Shown here piece after piece: positions 16,526 through 28,138 of a DNA stretch of 42,282 nt; the first letter of the stretch is position 1; every line of letters starts with the position of its first letter. Where the stretch lies: NCBI GenBank assembly GCA_020831635.1, contig JAFIGC010000035.1, forward strand, positions 1 through 42,282, in the 5' to 3' direction. Source of the stretch: Verrucomicrobiota bacterium (GTDB taxonomy: Bacteria; Verrucomicrobiota; Kiritimatiellia; SS1-B-03-39; UBA6053). Position numbers and translations under genes: made by a program. The notes below the pieces were generated by a model that saw only the letters and a list, made by a program, of their open reading frames with translations, did not search any database and had not been told where the DNA came from.

Positions 16526-18661
16526 ATGGATCAAAATAACAATCAAACGGATTCCACAAACCTACATTTTCTGGATTATTGGCGGGTCGTACGCTCTCGA
16601 AAAGAAATCATCCTTGCGGTGATCGTTCTTGTCGTGCTTGTCGGTGGTTTTGTTACCACCCTCATGCCGGAACGCTACATGGCCACCTCCCGAATTCGGG
16701 TGCAGCAAGACTCGCCCACCGTTCAGTCCTTCGGGGCCAACTCGGCCATGGGCCAGCAGTACAATCCCTATTTCCTGTTGACGGAGCTGGAGATCCTGCA
16801 GTCGGATTTGATTTTGGGCGAAGTCGTGGATGTCGCCAATTTGACCCGCATTTGGGGGCAAAAATATACCAGGGACAACGTGGATTTGCCCCGGGAAACG
16901 GTGATGGAAATGTTGAAACGCCGGGTTCGCGTGCAACAACAGCGCAACACCAGCAACATTGACATCACCGTGGTGGCTGATGACCCCAGTGAGGCCGCCT
17001 TTTTGGCCAACCAGATTGCCGAATCCTATCGTCAGCACCGCGTTTCCTCGAAAGTCAGGGATGTGCGCCGGGGCATTGCCGCGTTGGAGGAGGCCCTCGC
17101 GGAAAAAGGCAGGGAAGTGGAAGAGGCCGAGGACGAGTTGGAAAGGGTTCGGGATGAACTCGGTTTGACCGCCATCGGCATGATGGGCACCAGAATCACC
17201 GCGGAAACCGAACGGGTGCGGCAACTTCAGGCGGATTTGATGGCATTTCGCGTGGATATGTTGACCCGGGAAGCCCGCTTGAACGAATTGGAAAAATTGG
17301 AAGGCGAAGGCTTGGTCAACGCTTTGTTGATGAGTGTGCCGGATCGGAGTTTGGAAGTCTTGCGTGGACAATTGATTGACGCGGAGATCCAATTGCGCAT
17401 GTTGCTTGAAAACCTTGGGACCAACCACCCCGATGTACGGCGGGTCCGGGCGGGTCTTGAAGAGACCCGGGACCGTATGGAGGCCGCCATCAATGGCATC
17501 AAGGCCGGCTTGCGGAGCGATTATGTGGTTTCGCGCAGCAAGGTGGAAGCCTTGCAAACGGAACTCAATCTCGTGGAACAGGCGGAGCGGAACGCGCAGA
17601 CCATGAAAGTTCTCCCCTTTGAACGCGCGGAACGTCGCTTGCGCGAAAAACGCGCCATTCACGCGGCCTTGAATGCCCGGGTGGCCCAAGAAGGGGTGGA
17701 CATCAGTTTGCCGCGCAACCCCGTGGAAGTATTTGAGCCCGCCAAGCCTCCCGAAAGACCGTTCAGCCCCCGTTGGGTGCTGAACATGGCCTTGTCCGTC
17801 TTTGTCGGCAGTGTGTTTGGCGTTGGCCTGGCCTTCTTCATTGAATATCTCGATACCTCCGTCAAGACCGTGGATGACGTGGAACGCCACCTCAACTCGC
17901 CGGTGATCGGGGTCATTCCCCAAAAGGTGAAGCCCTTGAACCAAGAGGGGCCCGAAAGTCCACACGCGGAATCCTATCGGGTGTTGCGTACAAATTTACA
18001 GTTCGCCAACAAAGGGCATACTGGTGGAGCCTTCGCCATTTGCTCGGGTGGCGTGGGCGAAGGAAAGTCCACCACGCTCTTCAATCTGGCTTATGTATGT
18101 GCGTCCATGGGAGATCGGGTGTTGATTGTGGACTCGGACATGCGGCGTCCGGTTCAGCATACGATTCTTGGCATCTCCAACAGTACGGGCTTAACCAATG
18201 TGCTGCTGCGGGACTTGCCCGTGGAAGATGCGATCAAGACCACGAATTTGCCGAACCTACATTTCCTGCCCAGCGGCAGGTTGCCCCGCACATCCGTAGG
18301 TTTGCTGGATACCCAGAGGATTCGCGACCTCATCAAAAATCTGAAAGCCCGTTACGATTATGTGTTTTTTGATTCTCCGCCGATTATGGGCGTGAGCGAT
18401 TCGTCCATTCTCGCCAGTGAAGTGGACGGGGTCCTTTTGGTGGTGCAATATCGGAAATATCCCCGGCAAATGTCCTCCCGCGCCAAACGCCTCATCGAGA
18501 ACGTGGGCGGAACCTTGGTGGGCGTTGTGTTGAACAACATCAACATTCTCCGGGATGATTCCTACTATTACTACAGCTCCTATTATTCCCATTATGCGAG
18601 TACTTCCGATGAGGAAATTTCCGCCGACGAACAAAGTGGACCCGCCCAAGAACGTTTCTAA
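16526..18661 (+). CDS. polysaccharide co-polymerase / tyrosine autokinase (Wzc-type)
   Basis: 711 residues with GAGGAA ahead of the ATG. Residues 10-50 hold the first membrane helix of a Wzz domain, residues 50-400 the periplasmic part with long coiled coils (about 170-280), and a second helix lies near 415-440 after the proline-rich PAKPPERPFSP motif. The cytoplasmic BY-kinase domain follows: Walker A SGGVGEGKSTTLFNLAY, Walker A' VLIVDSDMRRP, Walker B YVFFDSPPIMGVSD. The C-terminus has a Tyr cluster (YYYYSSYYSHY) for autophosphorylation. One-chain Wzc proteins control chain length and export of capsular or secreted polysaccharide, cycling with phosphorylation. The stop shares one base with the next start (TAATG overlap), so coupled to the Wza-like gene. 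No phosphatase gene is present here. Confidence 0.93.
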   Translation: MDQNNNQTDSTNLHFLDYWRVVRSRKEIILAVIVLVVLVGGFVTTLMPERYMATSRIRVQQDSPTVQSFGANSAMGQQYNPYFLLTELEILQSDLILGEVVDVANLTRIWGQKYTRDNVDLPRETVMEMLKRRVRVQQQRNTSNIDITVVADDPSEAAFLANQIAESYRQHRVSSKVRDVRRGIAALEEALAEKGREVEEAEDELERVRDELGLTAIGMMGTRITAETERVRQLQADLMAFRVDMLTREARLNELEKLEGEGLVNALLMSVPDRSLEVLRGQLIDAEIQLRMLLENLGTNHPDVRRVRAGLEETRDRMEAAINGIKAGLRSDYVVSRSKVEALQTELNLVEQAERNAQTMKVLPFERAERRLREKRAIHAALNARVAQEGVDISLPRNPVEVFEPAKPPERPFSPRWVLNMALSVFVGSVFGVGLAFFIEYLDTSVKTVDDVERHLNSPVIGVIPQKVKPLNQEGPESPHAESYRVLRTNLQFANKGHTGGAFAICSGGVGEGKSTTLFNLAYVCASMGDRVLIVDSDMRRPVQHTILGISNSTGLTNVLLRDLPVEDAIKTTNLPNLHFLPSGRLPRTSVGLLDTQRIRDLIKNLKARYDYVFFDSPPIMGVSDSSILASEVDGVLLVVQYRKYPRQMSSRAKRLIENVGGTLVGVVLNNINILRDDSYYYYSSYYSHYASTSDEEISADEQSGPAQERF

Positions 18662-19503
18662 TGAAAAAACACTGCCCATCAATCCTTCTCTCCTTTTCCG
18701 CCCTGCTGTTGATGCTTTCCGGTTGTCAGGCCCTCCAGGAGGGGCGACGCAACGAGCTTGAATATCATGCTTTGATTGTTTCCGAACAGGCTGAAACACC
18801 CGCTTTAGAGCCGGAAGTCAATGAGGATTCCGCCGAGGTGGCCCCCAGGCGGGGCTTTTTCTCCAGGGTTTTCGGGCAAAGCGATCCTCAAGTCGAGCCC
18901 CCCACGGATGAAATACGCGCCCCGGGGCCACAACAAGGGGACCCTGCGACGCCACCGGTGGCCCAACCCATGGCCCAACCCATGGACCAAGCGCAGGCCG
19001 TTGCGGAAGGGGATGCCATGGCGGCCAATCGGCTCCAGTCCGGCGAACCCATCATTGTCGTGATCTCCGGGACCACCATGGATGATCGCGTGGAAGCGAA
19101 CATCGATGAGCGGGGTTTCATCAAGCTCAGATACATCGGCAGCGTCCGTGCCGCCGGACGGACCCCCACGGAATTAGCCCGTGAAATTGAAGCGGAGTAC
19201 ACGGATCGTCAGCAGATCTTCCGCGAAGTGTACGTGACCGTTCATGTGCCCAATCGTTATTACTTCATTGGCGGGGAAATCCGGCAGGCGGGGCGGTATC
19301 CTTTGGTGGGCCGCGTGACATTGAGTCAGGCCATCGTCGCCGCCGGTAATTTTACCGAATGGGCCCGCAATGACGGTCGCTTGACCCTGCTGCGTGACAA
19401 CGAGCGCACTACGATCAACTTCCGGGATATCACCAATGATCCCAATTTGGATGTGGAACTGAGACCCGGGGACGTCATTACCGTGGACCGTCGAGGCTTT
19501 TAA
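18661..19503 (+). CDS. polysaccharide export lipoprotein (Wza-type)
   Basis: 280 residues. A lipoprotein signal (LLLMLSGCQALQ, lipidated Cys near residue 22) places it at the outer membrane. Residues 30-120 are a Pro/Gln-rich linker (QPMAQPMDQAQA). Residues 120-205 match the polysaccharide export domain (GEPIIVVISGTTMDDRVEANIDERGFIKLRYIGSVRAAGRT, ELAREIEAEYTDRQ), and residues 205-280 are an SLBB domain (YFIGGEIRQAGRYPLVGRVTLSQAIVAAGNF ... LRPGDVITVDRRG). Such proteins form the outer-membrane channel for the polymer handed over by the Wzc-type protein. It starts in the stop of the autokinase gene and is 8 bp from the next gene, so it lies in a tight operon. Confidence 0.92.
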   Translation: MKKHCPSILLSFSALLLMLSGCQALQEGRRNELEYHALIVSEQAETPALEPEVNEDSAEVAPRRGFFSRVFGQSDPQVEPPTDEIRAPGPQQGDPATPPVAQPMAQPMDQAQAVAEGDAMAANRLQSGEPIIVVISGTTMDDRVEANIDERGFIKLRYIGSVRAAGRTPTELAREIEAEYTDRQQIFREVYVTVHVPNRYYFIGGEIRQAGRYPLVGRVTLSQAIVAAGNFTEWARNDGRLTLLRDNERTTINFRDITNDPNLDVELRPGDVITVDRRGF

Positions 19504-19511
19504 ATGGCGGA

Positions 19512-21425
19512 ATGATGGGGCGCAAACGATCCAGTCGACGAAGGCGGAGCGCGGATGTGGTTTCCCCCACATCAGGTTTCCCCGTGTTTGATACGCTGGC
19601 CGTCCTCTTGCTTTCCTTGGCAGCGATTGGAATGGCTTTTTTATTTGGCGGCACGGTTTTTTGGGCTTCCGGCATTCCTTTCGCTTTGGGATTGATGGTG
19701 GTATTCGCCTGTCAAATCATGGCCTTGCGGTCCGGCATGCCGCTGGCCCTTTCCCCGCCACCGGGCACCTTGGCTTGGAGTCTGTTGCTGCTCTATGCAC
19801 TTGTTCGCGCGATTTTCGTCCCGGTGATTCCTTATCAAGCGTGGACCGAAGTCATGCAAATGGGCGCGGTGCTCCTGTTCTACGTCACCTTTGCGGATTT
19901 GTGCAATCGTCGAAAGCTTTGGAAAATCGTGGTCCAGGTGTTTCTGGTTTCCATCGCCATTCAAGCCTTGTACGCGTTGTCGCTTCATTTGCGGGGGCTT
20001 GACGACGTGCTTTGGTTGACGAGGCCCTCCCAATATGGCATGAGAGCCAGCGGCACGTTCATTTGCCCCAATCACTATGCGCAACTGCTACAGATTGGCA
20101 TTCTCTTGGCCGTCGGATTGATTCTCACCCCCAAAATGGGCTTTGGGTTGAAATTCATGTCCGGATATACGGCGCTGTTGGCACTACCCGCGCTTTTTTT
20201 GACCGGATCGCGCTCCGGCTGGCTCGGATTGTTGGCGGGTTTGGCAGTCATTGCTTTTATGAAGGCCTTGAAAAAGGGTCCGCTGGTCGTGTGCATCACC
20301 ACGGGTGTGTTTGCCCTACTTTCCGGACTTTCGTTTTTTGCGCTTTGGACGTTTTCCTCCATGTTTCAAACCCGAGTGCAACGTGCGATTCAGGGGGATA
20401 TCCGGGTGAGAGGCCTGTGGCCGGATACCTGGCGAATGATTCAGGAGGAAGGGGCCTGGGGCGTGGGGCCTGGTCTGTTTCGGCATCGCTTCGAACAGTT
20501 TCGCTTTCATTTTGATCGACCCAGCGTCATGTTGCGCCACGCCCACAACGAATACCTGCACGTGGTTGCGGATTACGGTTGGTTGGGTCTTGCGATTGTT
20601 CTTTTGGGTTTGATTTCCGTTACGTGGTTGCTCTGCCGGGCGATTTTCAGGCAGGAGAGTTCATCTCTGGTGATGATCCCCGTGACCATGCTGGGAGTAT
20701 TCGTGGCCACGGCGGTTCATTCCGTATTTGATTTCAACGCCCACATCAATGGAAACATGACGACATTGGTGTTGGTGATGGGCGCCCTGTATGGCCATGG
20801 TCTTCACATGGGCGTATGGAAAGCCTCGGCGATCCCTCTGAAAGCGGGACGGGTCATGGTTTGGGGGGTATTGACCATTACGCCGTTGCTATTCATTGGG
20901 TTTTTGGTCTTGGCCATGGGGAGCTGGGCGGAACTGCGTATGGACAGGGCCCGGGAGCAAAAAGATCTTGCGTCAGAGAAACGCCATGCGGCCACCATGC
21001 GGAGATGGACGCCTTTTCATTGGCGGGGCTGGGCCGAACACGGGTATCATTTGCGCGCCGAAGCCTTTTGGAATCGAAATCCCGAACAGCGTGCCGAATT
21101 GGTTGAGGGCAGCCGGGAGGCGTATGAGACGGCGTTGCGCTGGAATCCCATGGACCGTATTGCGCTGATGGGCTTGGCGGAATTGGAAAGACAGGAGGGG
21201 AATTTGGAGGCAGCCGCCGAGTGGATGGACGCTTTGCTGCAATGGGACCCGCGCAATGCCCATGTGCTGGTGCAATATGGCATCGTTTTGCGCCGTTTGG
21301 GAAGATACGAAGAAGCCTTGGAGGCTTTCGAAGTGGCCAGCCGGTACCGCCGCAACGACCGTCAAATTCAAATGAACATCGAACTGCTGGAAAAGCGCAT
21401 TCGGGAAGCCGGCCAAGAGGACTAA
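19512..21425 (+). CDS. O-antigen ligase/polymerase-family membrane protein with C-terminal TPRs
   Basis: 637 residues starting at the first of two adjacent ATGs. After a very basic start (MMGRKRSSRRRRS) it has about 11 to 13 membrane helices through residue 470. The Wzy_C/O-antigen-ligase loop is visible around residues 300-350 (RGLWPDTWRMIQEEGAWGVGPGLFRHRF and RHAHNEYLHVVADYGWLGL), including the conserved HNEYL-type motif. Residues 530-625 hold two to three TPR units (EGNLEAAAEWMDALLQWDP, LGRYEEALEAFEVASRYR). It probably polymerises or ligates the repeat units of the exopolysaccharide. It lies 8 bp after the Wza-like gene. Glycosyltransferase and flippase genes are not adjacent, so the unit must be made elsewhere. 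Confidence 0.88.
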   Translation: MMGRKRSSRRRRSADVVSPTSGFPVFDTLAVLLLSLAAIGMAFLFGGTVFWASGIPFALGLMVVFACQIMALRSGMPLALSPPPGTLAWSLLLLYALVRAIFVPVIPYQAWTEVMQMGAVLLFYVTFADLCNRRKLWKIVVQVFLVSIAIQALYALSLHLRGLDDVLWLTRPSQYGMRASGTFICPNHYAQLLQIGILLAVGLILTPKMGFGLKFMSGYTALLALPALFLTGSRSGWLGLLAGLAVIAFMKALKKGPLVVCITTGVFALLSGLSFFALWTFSSMFQTRVQRAIQGDIRVRGLWPDTWRMIQEEGAWGVGPGLFRHRFEQFRFHFDRPSVMLRHAHNEYLHVVADYGWLGLAIVLLGLISVTWLLCRAIFRQESSSLVMIPVTMLGVFVATAVHSVFDFNAHINGNMTTLVLVMGALYGHGLHMGVWKASAIPLKAGRVMVWGVLTITPLLFIGFLVLAMGSWAELRMDRAREQKDLASEKRHAATMRRWTPFHWRGWAEHGYHLRAEAFWNRNPEQRAELVEGSREAYETALRWNPMDRIALMGLAELERQEGNLEAAAEWMDALLQWDPRNAHVLVQYGIVLRRLGRYEEALEAFEVASRYRRNDRQIQMNIELLEKRIREAGQED

Positions 21426-21913
21426 AGCGGCAGGCGTTTTAATGCACCGGTTCGGGTCTCCAAAACCGAGACCATCGGGGTCTGGGCGCGGTGCACGGCC
21501 CCCGGATTGATCATGCGAGTGCTTCCATGGGTTTCATCGCAAGGGACATGGGTATGACCGGTAAAAATAAAATCCAGGTTTTCCTCGAGCAGTTCGTTTA
21601 TCGCCTGAGGATCGTGCCCATGCGTCATCCCATACGAAAAGGTGTCGAAGGTGCCTTTGGCGATCCGGGGCAGGGACAGGCCCAGTTGTTTGGCATACAG
21701 ATGCAGTCCGGGATCCCATTGATCCACATTGCCATGCACCAAGGTCACGGGGGTTCCAGTCTCCCGGGTTTCAAAGAGGAGGTTGATGATTTCCTCACTG
21801 CCGATGTCGCCGCAATGAAGGATGTGTTGGGCCCCGGCGTTTTTCAACAGGGAAAGAGCGGTTTCCGTTCTGCGGACATTCCCGTGGGTATCTGACAAAA
21901 GGCCGATGATCAT
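21422..21913 (-). CDS. YfcE/MJ0936-type metallophosphoesterase
   Basis: 163 residues, the usual length for this family. All metal-binding motifs are present: GLLSDTHGN near residue 5, HCGDIGSEE near 37, VHGNVDQWD near 60, YGMTHGHDP near 97, and FTGHTHVPCDE near 115, followed by MINPGAVHRAQ. It hydrolyses phosphodiesters or phosphomonoesters with Mn or similar metals in the cytoplasm; the physiological substrate is unknown. It ends 4 bp inside the convergent O-antigen-ligase-like gene. Upstream on the same strand lies gcvT, 10 bp away, so it may be the third gene of the glycine-cleavage operon. Confidence 0.9.
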   Translation of the reverse strand: MIIGLLSDTHGNVRRTETALSLLKNAGAQHILHCGDIGSEEIINLLFETRETGTPVTLVHGNVDQWDPGLHLYAKQLGLSLPRIAKGTFDTFSYGMTHGHDPQAINELLEENLDFIFTGHTHVPCDETHGSTRMINPGAVHRAQTPMVSVLETRTGALKRLPL

Positions 21914-21923
21914 GGGATTGGGC

Positions 21924-23162
21924 TTACAGGGGCCAGGCCATGCGGGCGGTGCGATGGGGGCGAATGTCAGTGACGACTCGAACCGGAATTTCCCGGCGTT
22001 TGTCTTTCAAAATCAGGGATTCGCCAACCGAAAGTGCATGGTTCACGCGAATGAACCCGCAGCTGAGCCCACGCGGGGCAAATGAAGCGGGTGCGTTGGG
22101 GGAGGCGAGGCTGACGACTTCGCCGTCCACGAGATCAATGGCCATGTCCGTCGCACAAGTCAAGACGGTGCCGATCGGTTCGCCGCTCAGGATGACTTCC
22201 GCGCCCGCTTCCACCTTGCGCCCGTTCTCCCCCAGAAAGGCCAGGGTATGCGGCTCGGTGGGTTGTGCGGCCAGCAGGGCCTGGTCACCGACGAAGCTTT
22301 TGGTGAACTTCCCGCCTTTCCACGGCAAGGCAAAGGACCAGGGATGGTTGACGCATGGCCAGTCGCCAATGTCCTGATGGCTCAGCGGCAACATGGCCCC
22401 GGTGCGCAAGCTGTCCCGGGCGCCCAGACCACAGGGCAGGAGTCCGAATTCCTCGCCCGCATCCAGAATTTGTTGCCAGAGGCTTGCGAAATCCTGGGGG
22501 CGCACGAAGAGTTCGAAGCCGAACTCTCCCGTGTATCCGGTGCGGGACACCATCACGGAAAAACCGCGCGTGCTTTTGACACCGCGTTGGAGATGGTCGT
22601 AGTGTCCGGCAAACGAAAAATAGGGAAAGGGCGCCTTGAGTTTCGAGGTGGGTTGCAGAATTTTTTGGAGGATTTTGCCAGAGGCGGGCCCCTGCAAATC
22701 CAGCTTGCTCAAGCGGTCGGTCAGATCGGAAACGGTCACATCCAAGTCTTCGCCCAAATGCAGGAGGTGCTTGGTGACGGTCGCGCCCATGCCGGCATTG
22801 ACGACGAGCAGATATCGCTCGGTTTCCTCCATCATGACAATGGCATCGTCAATGACATGTCCGGAATCGTTGAGGAGAAACCCATAGGTGGCCCGTCCGG
22901 GTTCGAGCGGATGTTGCCTGGCGATGCAGGTGCCCAAGTCTTTGGTCAGGCTGCGCTGTACCAATTCCTCGGCATTGGGGCCCTCCACCAAAATTTGCGC
23001 CATGTGGGAGGTGTCAAACAAACCGGCGGCGGTGACCACGGCCCGATGTTCTTTGATGGGACCGGATTTGTACCAGAGCGGCATCCGATATCCGCCGAAC
23101 TCCGCCATGGTGGCGCCATGATGTTGGTGCCACGCGCATAATTGGGTTTCTTTTATGTCCAT
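21924..23162 (-). CDS. gcvT: aminomethyltransferase (glycine cleavage T protein)
   Basis: 412 residues from the ATG at 23162, which has GAAGGTG ahead of it; the frame stays open to 23228 but that part would overlap gcvP. GCV_T core is visible: AEFGGYRMPLWYKSGPIKEH near residue 20, GLFDTSHMAQILVEGPNAEE near 50, the GYTGEFGFELFVRP motif near 220, and GLGARDSLRTGAMLPLSHQDI near 265. The C-terminal barrel follows (AFALPWKGGKFTKSFVGDQAL). It transfers the aminomethyl carbon of glycine from the H protein to tetrahydrofolate, releasing ammonia. It lies only 4 bp downstream of gcvP. It is somewhat longer than the usual 360-370 residues. Confidence 0.93.
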   Translation of the reverse strand: MDIKETQLCAWHQHHGATMAEFGGYRMPLWYKSGPIKEHRAVVTAAGLFDTSHMAQILVEGPNAEELVQRSLTKDLGTCIARQHPLEPGRATYGFLLNDSGHVIDDAIVMMEETERYLLVVNAGMGATVTKHLLHLGEDLDVTVSDLTDRLSKLDLQGPASGKILQKILQPTSKLKAPFPYFSFAGHYDHLQRGVKSTRGFSVMVSRTGYTGEFGFELFVRPQDFASLWQQILDAGEEFGLLPCGLGARDSLRTGAMLPLSHQDIGDWPCVNHPWSFALPWKGGKFTKSFVGDQALLAAQPTEPHTLAFLGENGRKVEAGAEVILSGEPIGTVLTCATDMAIDLVDGEVVSLASPNAPASFAPRGLSCGFIRVNHALSVGESLILKDKRREIPVRVVTDIRPHRTARMAWPL

Positions 23163-23166
23163 TTGA

Positions 23167-26031
<2,865 letters not shown>

Positions 26032-26070
26032 GGGTCGGTCGGGTTTTGGGGTTCATGGTGGATCGTCGAC

Positions 26071-26227
26071 CCCGCTCTGTCCGGATACCTGAGAGGTTGA
26101 CTCCTTCGGTGAACGTGCGCGCTGCTCTCCAGAGAATGACGTTGTAACCGGGGTCCTTTTGCCTGAGAGTTTCCGGGGCGGGTTTCACCTTCGGCGGGCG
26201 GATTCAACCGCCTCTCTTCCCTGGTCC
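26071..26227 (-). promoter_or_regulatory. tandem glycine riboswitch upstream of gcvP
   Basis: Read on the minus strand the leader has two aptamers. Aptamer I (about 26225 to 26151) shows GAGAG, GCCGAAGGTGAAACC, then AACTCTCAGGCAAAAGGACC. Aptamer II (about 26138 to 26071) shows CTCTGGAGAGC, ACCGAAGGAGTCAACCTCTC, AGGTATCCGGACAGAGCGGG. These GCCGAAGG and CTCTCAGG-CAAAAGGAC signatures are diagnostic of the glycine class, and about 12-15 bases link the two. It lies 40 bases before the gcvP start. Turning on gcvPT when glycine is abundant is the established role; the expression platform could not be resolved. Confidence 0.92.
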
Positions 26228-26452
26228 TTTTGTCAATGCCGCATCCATAAGCGATTCACGGGAAATGTCAATCCCGACAGGCGGCTTGCCCAACAGCAAA
26301 TGTTAAAAGGATGAGGCGAAGGGGCACGGGAGCGCCGATCTCCGGCCACGCAGTCGCGGGACAGGGGCAACGGGGGAGAAACGGCGGGACTCTGAAATTT
26401 TCTGCCGCCGATTTGTCTGGCATAATGCCCGATTTTGTTGGATCATGCGCGG

Positions 26453-28138
26453 ATGTATTCAGGGTTTGTATTGAATTTATCCCTTTTGGTTTCCTTGAGC
26501 GTGTTTGCGGGGGTCTTGGCGGATGTCGTGCGGCACCGCTCCAAGGCGCTTCCTTGGTTGCAGGGACTGCTGTTCGGGGGAATCGTGGTGCTGCTGATGT
26601 TCTACCGGGTGCAAATCGCGCCGGGAATTGTTTTTGACGGGCGGACGGGGGTTTTGTTTTTGGGCAGTTGGTTTTTCGGAGCCCCCGCCGCTTTGGTCGC
26701 CAGTGTCATGGCATTGACTTTCCGCTTTTTCATCGGCGGGGACGGGATGTGGTTGGGGGTGGCTTCGATCTGTTTGTCGAGCTTGGCGGGCTTGATCCAC
26801 TTTCGCGAACAGCGTCCGGAAACCCAATGCCCGGGTTTTTTCGTGCTGCTCCGTCATGCCTGTATTCTGCATTTCCTGGTGGTGATGTTGTTTTTTTTCA
26901 TGCTTCCGTTGGAAGTGGTCATTGGGGTTTGGTGGATTTTCCTGTTTGTGATGCCCGCGGCCACGGCCTTCGCGGGAAAAATGATTGCCATGCAACTCCA
27001 AATGCGTCCAATGCTGGATTCCCTGAAGACCCAAGATCAAAGGCTGCGCATGATTACCGACAACATGCGGGAGGTGTTTTGGGTGATGGACATGGATACC
27101 TTGCGCTTCAGTTATCTCAGCCACTCGGCCTATGATTACACCGGTTACACCGTCGAAGAAGCCATGCGGTTGGATATCGAGGATATCTTGACGCCAACTT
27201 CGCTGGAGGAAGTGAAGGGATGGTTGCGGCACGAACTGCCCCACCTGCATAAACCCGAAAGAGCTGCTGAATTTTCCTCGCAATTGCGCAGAATCGAGGA
27301 GAAATGCAAAGATGGTTCCACGGTCTGGTCGGAAATTTCCATGAGCGTGATCCATGGGGAAAACAACAAACCCATTAAAATTTTGGGGATTTCCCGAAAT
27401 ATTTCCGAGCGCGTGCAAATGGAGGAAGCGCTTCAACGCTCCTTGAATGAAAAGGAGGCCTTGCTCAAGGAAGTGCATCATCGGGTCAAAAACAATCTGC
27501 AGGTGATCACCAGCATTTTACGCCTGGAATCACATCGAATCGACCATCCTTATACCCGCGACGTGCTCGGTGACATGCAGCGGCGTATCCGCTCCATTGC
27601 CCTCTTGCACGAGATGGTCTACCAATCCCACAGCTTCGCCGCTGTAAACATGCGGGATTACCTGCGCAAGCTCCTGCGGCAAATCTCCGTGGCCATGTCG
27701 TCTACCCTTTCCGTCAGAACCGCGGCAGAGGGCGAAAGCCCGGAGCCGCCCCGGATTGAGGCAAGATTTGAAGTGGAGGACATTTCCTTGCCCTTGGAAA
27801 AAGCCATCCCCTGTGGATTGCTGGCCAATGAACTCCTCAGCAATGCGTACAAACATGCTTTTGGTCCCGGAGAAAGCGGATTCATCACTTTGGTGATGCG
27901 AAAAAACATTGAAACCGAGTACTATGAATTGTACGTGATGGACACCGGGCGTGGGTTGCCCGAAGATTTGGAAAAGCCGGGCCACAAAACCCTGGGCATG
28001 CAATTGATTTCCGACTTGATTCTCCAACTCGAAGGCACATCCATTCTTGAGCGCGGTCCTCCCGTTCGCGTTGGGGTGACCTTTGCCGACCCGTCCACCC
28101 GGAAAAACCACGACACCCTTGCAGAACACCATGACTGA
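26453..28138 (+). CDS. sensor histidine kinase: 5TM-LytS-like - PAS - HisKA_2 - HATPase
   Basis: 561 residues from the ATG at 26453; a TTG at 26435 is an alternative and neither has a good ribosome site. Residues 1-180 are six hydrophobic segments with the 5TMR_LYT pattern (APGIVFDGRTGVLFLGSWFF, LTFRFFIGGDGMWLGV). A PAS domain follows near 195-320 (MREVFWVMDMDTLRFSYLS, then GISRNISERVQ). The phosphoacceptor is HisKA_2 type: LLKEVHHRVKNNLQVITSILRLES, with His near residue 346. The HATPase part has LLANELLSNAYKHAF and DTGRGLPEDL. HisKA_2 kinases often pair with a receiver lacking an HTH output. It overlaps the next gene by 8 bp, and that protein starts with such a receiver, so they probably form one phosphorelay. 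Confidence 0.88.
   Translation: MYSGFVLNLSLLVSLSVFAGVLADVVRHRSKALPWLQGLLFGGIVVLLMFYRVQIAPGIVFDGRTGVLFLGSWFFGAPAALVASVMALTFRFFIGGDGMWLGVASICLSSLAGLIHFREQRPETQCPGFFVLLRHACILHFLVVMLFFFMLPLEVVIGVWWIFLFVMPAATAFAGKMIAMQLQMRPMLDSLKTQDQRLRMITDNMREVFWVMDMDTLRFSYLSHSAYDYTGYTVEEAMRLDIEDILTPTSLEEVKGWLRHELPHLHKPERAAEFSSQLRRIEEKCKDGSTVWSEISMSVIHGENNKPIKILGISRNISERVQMEEALQRSLNEKEALLKEVHHRVKNNLQVITSILRLESHRIDHPYTRDVLGDMQRRIRSIALLHEMVYQSHSFAAVNMRDYLRKLLRQISVAMSSTLSVRTAAEGESPEPPRIEARFEVEDISLPLEKAIPCGLLANELLSNAYKHAFGPGESGFITLVMRKNIETEYYELYVMDTGRGLPEDLEKPGHKTLGMQLISDLILQLEGTSILERGPPVRVGVTFADPSTRKNHDTLAEHHD

Noticed and set aside
16562-17965. 467-codon minus-strand frame across the tyrosine autokinase
   Set aside because: Antisense to the coiled-coil region; composition rich in Gln, His and Phe with no recognisable fold.
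26188-26311. Coding frame through the gcvP leader
   Set aside because: The region is explained by the tandem glycine riboswitch; the frame has no family match.
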